A stretch of 64,000 nucleotides of DNA, taken from the NCBI GenBank assembly GCA_007693595.1, contig REDI01000041.1:163939-227938 (forward strand), in the 5' to 3' direction. Of this stretch, positions 47,255 through 57,600 are shown piece by piece; the first letter of the stretch is position 1; every line of letters begins with the position of its first letter. Below the pieces are notes generated by a model. That model saw only the letters and a program-made list of their open reading frames with translations. It did no database searches and was not told the origin of the DNA. This DNA comes from Deltaproteobacteria bacterium (GTDB lineage Bacteria > Myxococcota_A > UBA796 > GCA-2862545). The position numbers and the translations under genes were made by a program.

Positions 47255-48627
47255 GGGGACACCAAGGGGCACTCGGGATCGGGAGCGAGCGGATCACCTG
47301 TCAGGTGAGCCGAGACGATCCGACACCCCCCGCGGCAGACCGCTCGATAGGCGCACTGGTCGCAAGGGGCGGGGGGCGTCTCGGCGCGTGACCTCCACGC
47401 GTTGAGGAGGGCGTCGCCGGCCCACGCCTCGGCGAAGGGGGTCGGTTTGGGGTCGGTCAGCTCTCCGGCGAAGGAACAGGGCAGCCAGCGGCCATCCGCG
47501 GTGCGGCTCCCGAGCCGGTCGCCCGCTGGACAGCCGTAGACTCCCGCGCGCTCCAGGGACTCCACGGGCACCTGATGGGCGGCGAGGAAAGGCACCATCG
47601 CGCAGTCGATGCGGATCCTCAGCCCATGGGCCCTCTCAAGGTCCAGCAGTCGTGGCCAGACCTGAAGCCTCTGCGCTGGGGTGAGCCGGTCCTCGAGGTA
47701 GCTGGTCTTGCCTCGCCCGCTCGGCTTGAGCCTCAACCACTGCCACTCCCCGATCCCTCGGGCGGCGAGCTTGCTCGCCAGGGTGTCGAGGTGTGGCCAG
47801 GTGGAGGCCGAAAGCACTGTATTGACCCCGATCCGGGCTCCGGCTCCTTGCAAGAGATCGAGCGCCCTCCAGCCGAGATCGCTCGCCGAAGCTCCACGCA
47901 GGCCCGGATCGATCGAGACGTTCACCTGTCCGACCACCGCGGCGAGCTGCTGGGCGAGGTCGGGGGTCAGGCCAGCTCCGCTGGTGGTCAGGTTGGGGAT
48001 CATCCCTCGACGACGCGCGTCTCGTGCCAGCGCGAGCGTCGCGTCCGAGAGGCCCGCCTCGCCTCCCCCAAGGGCGAGCTCATGGACGCCAGCGGCGTCG
48101 AGTTCCGCGAGGCTCTCCAGCGCTTGATCGAGATCCGCGTCGCGTCCTTTGGGGGTCGCGTTGATGTAGCAGTGTGAGCAGCCCACGGGGCAGCGCTCGG
48201 TGACCGAGAAGTGAACCTCATCGGGAGGGCGGCGCGGCGCATGGGCTCGGCCCACCAAGCTCGCTCCCCCTGCGAGCGCCAGCTCCACGCCTCGCTCGGT
48301 CAGCTCGACCCGGGCGGGGCCGACGGGTGCGGTCGAGGGTACGAGCAGGACTCCCCCGCGCCTGTCGCGCCGGAGCCTTGGAGGCGGCTCGTCCCGCGAA
48401 GGGGCGCGCGCCCTGGACGCCAGCCAGACCGCGACGCTGTTGATCAGCACCGCGGTCGCGGTGGCTGAGAGCAGCATATCTCCCACGATGCTGCCGGTCG
48501 CGGAGCAGTTGGGGGCGTGACCGAGGTGCACGGCCCGCACGAGGTCGGGCCGGTCGGGCCCATCGGGCCGGTCAGGCCGGTCAGGCCGGTCAGGCCGGTC
48601 GGGCGTCGGCGCCTCCGGCTCGTTCAC
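47251..48627 (-). CDS. radical SAM/SPASM-like protein with N-terminal membrane anchor
   Basis: A 458-residue protein starting at GTG, its first base triplet overlapping the giant gene's stop (GTGA). Residues 9-28 are Asp-Arg-Pro repeats and residues about 47-70 (SIVGDMLLSATATAVLINSV) form one membrane helix. The radical SAM cluster motif CPVGCSHC has Cys146, Cys150 and Cys153. ELALGGGEAGLSD and VNVSIDPG continue the barrel. The C-terminal region has many Cys (YGCPAGDRLG, LPCSFAG, CDQCAYRAVCRGGC), typical of SPASM/twitch auxiliary clusters of peptide-modifying enzymes. Coupling suggests action on the giant protein or with the two membrane proteins; the substrate is unknown. Confidence 0.88.
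   Translation of the reverse strand: MNEPEAPTPDRPDRPDRPDRPDGPDRPDLVRAVHLGHAPNCSATGSIVGDMLLSATATAVLINSVAVWLASRARAPSRDEPPPRLRRDRRGGVLLVPSTAPVGPARVELTERGVELALAGGASLVGRAHAPRRPPDEVHFSVTERCPVGCSHCYINATPKGRDADLDQALESLAELDAAGVHELALGGGEAGLSDATLALARDARRRGMIPNLTTSGAGLTPDLAQQLAAVVGQVNVSIDPGLRGASASDLGWRALDLLQGAGARIGVNTVLSASTWPHLDTLASKLAARGIGEWQWLRLKPSGRGKTSYLEDRLTPAQRLQVWPRLLDLERAHGLRIRIDCAMVPFLAAHQVPVESLERAGVYGCPAGDRLGSRTADGRWLPCSFAGELTDPKPTPFAEAWAGDALLNAWRSRAETPPAPCDQCAYRAVCRGGCRIVSAHLTGDPLAPDPECPLVSP
48544..48606 (-). repeat. seven 9-bp tandem units encoding Asp-Arg-Pro repeats
   Basis: On the plus strand the unit is GTCAGGCCG or GTCGGGCCG, seven in a row. It encodes the DRP-type linker at the N-terminus of the radical SAM protein. 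Frame-neutral length change is possible. Confidence 0.8.
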
Positions 48628-51600
48628 GAGCGTCGGCGGCGTCGCAGCATCATGAGCCCAGCGAAGAACAGGCCAGCCAGTCCGAAGCCTTGGGGTGTGT
48701 TCGCCCCGGAGCTACAGGCGCATGGGGCCTCTTCTTCGCGCGGCGGGCAGTCGTAGGAGTTCCACTCTGCGGGATCGTTACAGTCGATCCCGAAGTCGGT
48801 CATGTCGTTGAGATCGAGGTAGTCGGGGATCCCGTCGCCATCGGTGTCCTCGAACTCGCCGTACTCCGAGTCCGGGATGCCATCGCCGTTGGAGTCGAGG
48901 TCGAGGTAGTTGGGCACCCCGTCCTGGTCGACGTCGAAGGCGCCCTCCGTGCGGGTGAGGATGCCGTCGCCGTCGTCATCCTCGTCGAGGATGTCGGGCA
49001 CCCCGTCGCCATCGGTGTCGATGAGGGTCGGGGGATCCGTCGAGAAGTCGACCTCGAGGTCGTCGGGGACGCCGTCGCCGTCGGAGTCGGTGCTGAAGGG
49101 ATCGGAGCCGATGTCGACCTCGAAGGAGTTCTCGAGACCATCGCCGTCCATGTCGCCACAGGGGCCGTCTTGGTCCTCGAAGTCGAGGAAGTCCGGGATC
49201 CCGTCGCAGTCGCTGTCTTGAGCCAGACGGCAGAGGTGGTCCGCCGGTCCGCAGGCGGGGTCGGTCGTGACGTAGTCGGGGCCGAGCTCGATCGCGGTGG
49301 GGATAAGGTCGCCGTCGTCGTCATCGTCGAGGTAGTCGGGGATGGTGTCGTCGTCGGTGTCCTTGGCGAACTCGGGGTTGCCCTCGGGCAGCGGGGTGCC
49401 GTCCTCGGTGAGCTCGTAGCGGGTGAGCACGCCATCGCCGTCGTCGTCGACGTCGTTGATGTCGAACACGCCGTCACCGTCGGTGTCGATAGGCTCCCAG
49501 ATCACAGCGGTGACCCGACGAGCCTCGTAGGTGTCTCGGACCCCGTCGCCGTCGGTATCGGCGCTTCGCGGGTCGGACTGGAGCACGTCGCGCTCCACGC
49601 AGTTGGGGATGCCGTCGCCGTCGGAGTCGCCGTCGCAGCCGTCGCAGTCGTCGCAGTCGCGGTAGTTGGGGATGCCGTCGTTGTCGTCATCGCCGACGCC
49701 CTCGACGATGTCGGGGCGGGTATCGCCGTCGGAGTCCAGATCCAGGTAGTTGGGAAGCACGATGCCGAGATCGGGTCGCTCGTCGAAGACATCGGGGTGA
49801 TCGATCCAGTTGCCGGCATCGTCCTTGGAGGGATCGGTACAGGTCGCGCCGCCCCAGTCCACCTCGCTGCAGTGACCGTCGACCGGCGGCACCTGATCGT
49901 CGTCGCGGTCGCCCTCGACGATGGTCAGGATGCCGTCGCCGTCGTCATCGACATCGAAGACGTCGGGGGTGCCGTCCTCGTCCCAGTCTTGTGGGTTCTC
50001 GCAGTCGTACTCTTCTTCGTTGATGAAGGCGAGGTAGTCCCACTCTTGCAGGTCGGAGATGCCATCGTCGTCCGTGTCGGTATTACGATGGTTGAAGCGA
50101 TCGAGATAGCCGATGCCCAAGCTGGCGGCGAGGTTGAACTCACAGATGGTCGCCACGCCGTCGTCGTCGTCGTCGGAGTCGAGGTAGTCGGGGGTCCCGT
50201 CGCCGTCGAAGTCGCTGAGCTGCGGGTTCCCGCCCGGCACGCGGCGGCCCCGCTCGTCGTAGGCTTCGTCGCGGGTGAGGAATCCGTCGCCGTCGTCATC
50301 GACATCGATGTAGTTCGGCACGGTGTCTTTGTCGGTGTCGAGCCAGCCGGTGTGCGTGCTGGGATCGTAGGCTTCGCCCAGCTCGTCCATGGTTGGCACG
50401 TTGTCGTTGTCGTCGTCGGGGTTGCGGTAGTCGACCGGGGTGGACGGGATCGTGTTGAGCAGGTTGGCGTGGGTCTCCATGTCGTAGTTGCCACCGCGCT
50501 CGTAGAAGGTGGGCACGCCGTCGTTGTCGTCGTCGGAGTCGAGGTAGTCGGGGAAGGTGTCGCCATCGGTGTCGCGGAGCGGGCCGTGTACCGTGGGGCT
50601 GTAGGCCTGGCCGACCTCGAAGCGGGTGAGGATCCCGTCGCCATCGTCGTCGCGGTCGACGTGGTTGGGCTGGTTGTCCTCGTCGGTGTCGAGGAGTGGG
50701 CTGTGGGTCTCGGGGTTGTAGGAGGGGTGCAGCTCGTTGGCCGTGAGGACGGTGTCGCCGTCGTCGTCGGGGTCGAGGTAGTTCGGCACGGTGTCGAGGT
50801 CGGTGTCGAGCAGGTTGGTGTGATCGAGGGGGACGTAGCTGTCGCCGACCTCGAAGCGGGTGAGCACAGTGTCGCCGTCGTCGTCGCGGTCGAGGTAGTC
50901 AGGGACCGTGTTCTTGTCGGTGTCGCGGGCGCCGACATGGGTCTGCTGATCGTAGGCCGATCCAAGCTCGTGCATGGTGAGGACGGTGTCGCCGTCGTCG
51001 TCGGGGTCGAGGTAGTCGACGGTCGTGTCGCCGTCGGTATCCTGGGCATTCTCGCCCTTGACCTCGTTGTACTCCGAGCCGAGCTCGAAGGTGGTGAGCA
51101 CGTGGTCGCCGTCATCGTCGTTGTCGAGGTAGTTGGCGATGCCATCCTCGTCGGTGTCGCGCAGGTCGGTGTGGGCCTCGGCGTTGTAGCTTGAACCCAC
51201 CTCGTAGCGGGTCCACACGCGGTCGCCGTCGTCGTCGAGGTCGAGGTGGTCGGGCACGCCGTCCTTGTCGGTGTCGAGGAAGGGGCCGTTGGCTTCGGGA
51301 TCGAAGCCCTCGCCGAGCTCATGCTTGGTGAGGACGGTGTCGCCGTCGTCGTCGGGGTCGAGGAAGTCGACCAGGGGATCCTTCCCGAAGGTCGGCTCGG
51401 TCGCCGCGTCGGTGTTGCGAGCGTTCTCGTTGGTCTCGGCCTCGTAGGAGGAGCCGAGCTCGTTGCGGGTCAGGATGCCGTCGCCGTCGTCGTCGGGATC
51501 GAGGTGGTCCACGATGCCGTCGCCATCGGTGTCGCGACCGATCTCGAACTTCGTGTAGACGCCGTCGCCGTCGTCATCGGGGTTGAGGTAGTCGGGGATG

Positions 51601-54600
51601 GGCGGGGTCGTGACACGGGCGTCCTCGGGGTTGCCGTCGCCGTTGGGATCGGGCTCCTCGTCGATGGTCGGGATGTTGTCGCCATCGTCGTCATCGTCGA
51701 GGTAGTCGGGCACCTCGGCGCCCTCGTCCTCCCACTTGACGTCGGTGTTCTGGAGCGAGGCGCGGAAGGTCGCGAGGTCGGTCGCGCCGAAGTCGGGGTT
51801 GGGGCCGAGCTCGTAGCGCGTCAGGACGCTGTCGCCGTCGTCGTCGGGGTTGATGTAGTTGGCTGCGTCAGGTCCGGTGTTGGGGACCGAGGCGAGGAAT
51901 GCGCTGCGGTCGGCGGCCCCGAAGTCCGCGCCGACGACCTCGAAGCGGGTGGGCACGAGGTCGTTGTCGTCGTCGTCGTCGAGGTAGTCGGGGATGTCGT
52001 CGGAGAAGGTGAAGAACGCGTCGCTGTTGATCGCGCCTTCGCCCGTCTCTTTGTTGTAGCTATCGCCGAGCTCCAAGCGGGTGGGGATGGTGTCACCGTC
52101 GTCGTCGTTGTCGCGGTAGTTCGGCACACCATCGCCGTCGGTGTCGAGGACCGGGCTGTTGGTGTCGGCGTCGTAGTCCTCGCTCAGCTCGAACCACGTG
52201 TAGATGCCGTCGTCGTCGTCATCGACGTCGAGGAAGTCGGGCAGGTCGAGGTTGTCGGAGTTGCGTGCCGCTGCGAGGAAGTCCGCGCGGGTCTCGGCGC
52301 TGGCGAGCGCAGCGGACGATCCGAGCTCGAAGCGGGTGCGTACGCCGTCGCCGTCGTCGTCGTGGTCGAGGTAGTCCGGGGCCTCGCTGTAGCCGGGGGC
52401 GGAGGGGTAGTCCTCGTCGCTGTTGGGGGCCCCGGCCTCGAAGGCGGCCCGGCCAGCTGCGCTGGGGTTGGTGTAGGCGTCGATCTCGAAGCGGGTTGGT
52501 ACGCTGTCGCCGTCGTCGTCGTCGTCGAGGAAGTTGGGCACCCCGTCGCCGTCGGTGTCGAGCTTGTCGGTCGCCCAGCTCACCAGATCGCCCCGGTTGG
52601 TGAGGGTGAGGGGCACGTCCTCGCCGAGCTCGAAGCGGGTGGGCACGCCGTCGCCGTCGTCGTCGTCGTTGAGGTAGTCCGGCGTGTCGCCGCTGGTGCG
52701 CACGGCGTTGGCCGGGTTGTTGGCGCCGCCGGTCTCGAGGCGGGTTGGGATGGTGTCGCCGTCGTCATCGGAGTCGAGGTAGTCGGGCAGGGCGTCGAGC
52801 GAGAAGAGTTCCTCGGTGGCGCTGTCGGTGTTCTGAGCGCTCGCCACGAAGGCCTCGCGATCGGTGACCGAGGAGTTGGCGTCGCCGAGCTCGTGGATCG
52901 TGAGGACGCCGTCGCCGTCGTCATCGGGGTTGAGGAAGTCGGGATCGCCCTCGAGTGTGGTGTTCAGCGCCCAGTCGATGAGCTCGGCCCGAGACGAGAA
53001 GCTCTCGGGGACGGGTCCCAGGATCTCGAAGCGGGTGGGCACGCCGTCGCCGTCGTCGTCGACGCTGAGATAGTCCGGCGTCTCGCCGAAGCTGATCGGC
53101 GCGTCGGCAGGATCGCTCACGCCGTCGGCCTCGAGGCGGGTGGGGATGGAGTCGCCGTCGTCGTCGGGGTCGAGGTAGTCGGGCGTGGGATCCTTGCCGA
53201 AGCGGCTCTCGATGGCGACGTCGGTGTTTCGGGCGTCGGAGTTGAGCTGTTCCAGGGTGGTGAAGGTGTAGTTCGCCAGGTCGAAGCCGAGCTCGTAGCG
53301 GGTCAGGATGCCGTCGCCGTCGTCGTCCTCGGAGAGGTAGTTGGGGTCGTCGCCTGCGGCCTTGGGTGCGTCGCTGCCGTCGGTGGGGTCATCGGGATCC
53401 CCGTCGACCTCGATGAGGGTTGGGATGCCGTCGCCGTCATCGTCGGGGTCGAGGTAGTCGGGGGTGCCGTTCTCGTTGGTGTCGCGGGCTGTCGCCTGGT
53501 CGGCGTAGACCCACTCCGGGCCCAGCTCGGCCGAGGTGAGCAGGCTGTCGCCATCGTCGTCGTTGTCGAGGTAGTCGGGCATGCGGTTCAGGCCCGTCAT
53601 GCCCCGTGCGGTCTCGGCGGCCTTGTCGGTGTTCTGCAGGCTGTTGAAGAAATCGATGAGGGTGGTGGCGGCGTAGTTCGGGCTGCCGATCTCGTGGACG
53701 GTCTTGACGTCGTCGCCGTCGTCGTCCTCGTCGAGGTAGTCGACGACGTCGTCGTTGTCCGTGTCGCGGAGGCTGCTCAGGAAGGACTCCCGATCGGCGG
53801 CGCTCAGGTTGGCCTTGTCGCCCAGCTCCCAGCGGGTGGGCACGCCGTCGTTGTCCTCGTCGTCGTCGAGGTACTGCGGTTCGCCCGCCGCTGTGAGCAA
53901 GACGCCGGAGTTGTCGGAAGGGTCATACTCATCGCCGATCTCGAGATAGGTCGGGATGGTGTCGCCGTCGTCGTCGTTGTCGCGGTAGTCGGGAAGCTCG
54001 TTGCTGTCGGTGTCGGGGATCGCCATGACGAAGGCCACGAGCGGGTCCCCCGCGCTGTAGCTGTAGCCGCCGATCTCGAAGCGGGTGGGGACGCCGTCGT
54101 CGTCGTCGTCGGGGTTGAGGTGATCCCGCACGCCCGAGGTGGTCCTGCGCGCTCCGGTGTCGCTGCTCTGGCTGTAGGTGTTCCCGAGCTCGAAGCGGGT
54201 GGGGACGCCATCATCGTCGTCGTCGAAGTCGAGGAAGTCGGGGTTGCCGTCGCCGTCGAAGTCGCCCCCGCTGCTCTTGGCCCAGTCGATGAGTGCAGCG
54301 CGGTTGCTGAGCTTGGGCAGCTCACCGGGGAGCTCGAAGCGGGTCAGGATGCCGTCGCCGTCGTCGTCGGGATCGATGAAGTCGGGGCGAAGAAGGCTGC
54401 CGGTCGCCAGCTCTTCGTCCTTGTCGGTGTTGACCTCGGCGTTCAGGAAGGCGCTGCGTGAGCTGAACGAGGCGGGGGAGGTGCTCGAGATCTCGACGCG
54501 TGTGGGGATGGTGTCGCCGTCATCGTCGTCGTCGAGGAAGTCCGGGACCCCGTCGCTGTCGCTGTCGAGGTCGCTCGTCGCCCACGCGATGAAGGCGGCG

Positions 54601-57600
54601 CGATCCGCGACGTCGGTGGGCGGAGTGGACTCGAACTCCAGCCGGGTCGGGACGGAGTCGCCGTCGTCGTCGGGGTCGATGAAGTCCGGGAAGTTGTCGC
54701 CGTCGGAGTCCAGACCGGCTCGGGCCCAGTCAATGAGCTGACCCCGGTTCGTGAAGTGGGTGGGCACGGGCCCTGGGAGCTCGTACTTGGTGAGGATCCC
54801 GTCGCCATCGTCGTCGCCGCTCAGGTACTGCAGGGTGCCTTCGGGGTCGACCAGCGCTGAGTCCACCTCAGAGCCATCGGTGGGGTTGGTCGGGTCCCCG
54901 TTGACCTCGAAGAGGGTGGGCACGCCGTCGCCGTCGTCGTCGGGATCGAGGTAGTCAGGGATCCCGTCGTTATCGCTGTCCTTCGCGGTCTTCTGATCCT
55001 CGTAGTCCCAAGTATCGCCGAGCTCGTAGCTCGTGAGAAGGCTGTCGCCGTCGTCGTCGTTGTCGAGGAAGTCGGGGATCCTTGGGATGCCGAACACGTC
55101 CTCGGTGGGGCCGTCGGTGTTCTGCAGCGAGGCGGTAAAGCTGGCATAGCTGTTGGCGCTGTAGTCGGGTGAGGGCCCGATCTCGTGGATCGTCTTGACG
55201 AGGTCGCCGTCGTCGTCTTCGTCGAGGAAGTCGGGGGTGCCGTCTTCGTCGGTGTCCTTGGCGAGGCTCTTGAAGGTGTCGTAGTCCAACGCGCTGTAGA
55301 GGTCTTCGTGGCTGCCGTGGAGCTCCCAGCGGGTCGGGACCCCGTCGTTGTCTTCGTCGTCGTTGAGGAAGTCGGGGACGGTGTTGTCTTTGTAGGTGCG
55401 AGCGGCCGCTTCGAACGATGCGGCATCGGTGGCTGCGTCGAGCGCGGGGTCGTCCCCGATCTCGAGCAGGGTCGGGATGGTGTCTCCGTCGTCGTCTTCG
55501 TCGACGAAGTTGGGCACGCCGTCGTCGTCGGTGTCGCGGGCCGCTTGCCAGAACTCTTCGGGGGTCTGGGCTTTGGCGAGGTCGCCGAGGTTGTCTCCGA
55601 GTTCGAAGGCGGTGGGTACACCATCGCCGTCATCGTCGTCGTCGAGGAAGTCGGGGGTGCCGTCTTCGTCGGTGTCTTGGGCGTAGGCTTCGAAGGCTGC
55701 GGCGCTGGTGGCGCCTTCGAGGCCGACGCTGTCGTCGCCGAGCTCGAAGAGAGTGGGCACGCCGTCGCCGTCGTCGTCGTCGTCTCGGTAGTCGACGAGG
55801 GAGCCGCCGTTGGTGTTGCGGTAGGTCCCCGCATCGCCGGCGATGTAGCCGGCGCCGCGCTCGAAGCGAGTTGGCACGCCGTCGCCATCATCGTCGTCGT
55901 CGCGGTAGTCCGGCAGGCCATTGCTGTTGCTGTTCGGCAAGACCGCCGCGACCCCGCCCATCGCGGGATCGTAGGCGTCGTCGAGGCCGTTTCGGTTGTC
56001 GTCCTTGGAGGCCGCCTCGTTGTCGGGCAGGCCGTCGCCGGTGACGTCGTGGCCTTCGATCCAGTCGGGTACGCCGTCGCCGTCGGAGTCTGTGTCGAGG
56101 TAGTCGGGGGTGCCGTCTTCGTCGGTGTCGATGGAGGCGCTCCCCACCCGCTCGGTCGCGGTAAGGATGCCGTCGCCGTCGTCGTCGATGTCGAGGTGGT
56201 TGGGGATGCCGTCGCTGTCGAGATCGGGGGTGGGGGCCGGGCCAAAGCCAAACTTGACCGTCCACGCCTTGTCGCGGCCGTCATCGGTGTAGGTGTTGGT
56301 CGGCGAGACGTTGGCCTGACCATTGGCGTTCGTGTCGTTCGCTTCGATGAGGGTCGGCACGCCGTCGCCGTCGTCGTCGAGGTCGAGCCAGTTGGGCTGG
56401 CTGTTGCCATTGGCGTTGGGGGCCATGGACCTGACGGCCTCGATGGCCGAGATCATCGCCTCAGGGTCGCCGAAGTTGGTGGAGATGTTCTCGACCTCGG
56501 CGACGAAGTCGAAGGGCATCCAGGTCGAGAAGTCGCCCGGTCCAGGCTCCAGGATCTCGATGGCGCTGAGCACGCTGTCGTTGTCGTCGTCGACGTCGAA
56601 GACATCTTGCACGCCGTCTCCGTCGGAGTCGCGAGGGTCGCAGAAGAGCGTGCCACTCGCGAGCTCGAGGTCCATCTCGAAGACGTCGGGGATGCCGTCT
56701 CCGTCGCTGTCTTGGCTGATGTCGAGGGAGCCCGCGACCTCGGGGCACCCGTCGTAGCTCGAGAAGGAGAAGCCGCCGAGCTCGGTGCCTTGCTCGGACT
56801 GGCTCGAACGATCGGCTTGGTTGGCGCCACCGGGGGTATAGTCGATCAGCCGGATCGCGTGGTGGTGACCAGCGTTGGCCTGGGATTGGACCATGCCCAG
56901 GCCGCCGGGCCCGACGTACCAGTGTTGGGTCAGGCCGAAGCTGCCGTTCGGGTTGTCGAAGGTCTCGCTCCGAAGCGTCCAGCGGTCGGCGACGTTGATG
57001 TTGGGCTCGCAGTCAGAGGTGCCGAGCGCCTGCTCTTGGCGCCAGGTCAGGCCGTCGCCGTCCTCGTCGCCGTCGGGGCCCCCGATGCCGTCGCAGTTGC
57101 TGTCGATCCCGTCGCCGCAGATGTCGGGAGCGCCAGGGAAGATGTCGGGGTTGCTGTCGTCGCAATCTCGGGGGCCCGCCAGGCCGTAGCGACCGAATCC
57201 GTCCCCGTCTTCGTCGAGGTCATAGTAGAAGGTGACGTCTTCGAGGACGGGGCTCTCGTTGAAGGAGGCGGTGAGCACCACGCGGTAGCGGACGAAGCGG
57301 CCGTCGCACACGGTAGGCAGGTAGGTGCCCGAGGGATCGTCGCCGAGGAAGGAGCTGAGCGGGCCGGTCTCGGGCTGCCAGTGGAGGTCGTCGTCGGAGC
57401 AGGTGATGAAGAGCTCGATGGCGCCGTCGTTGAGCTCTTCGCGCCAAGAGACCTGGTACCAGAGTGCGTTCTGCCCCGCGTCGAGGGAGGTTTCGGGGTC
57501 CCAGGAGCCTTGAAACTCGAAGGTGTCTTCGACCGAGATCCGATCGCTCGCGAGGGAGAGCGCGAGGGGACCGGCCAGGCCGGCTTCGGTCTGGATCTGG

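Noticed and set aside
48800..57215. CRISPR-like regular repeats
   Set aside because: Repeats are protein-coding, of variable length (about 30-45 codons), and lack identical direct repeats with unique spacers.
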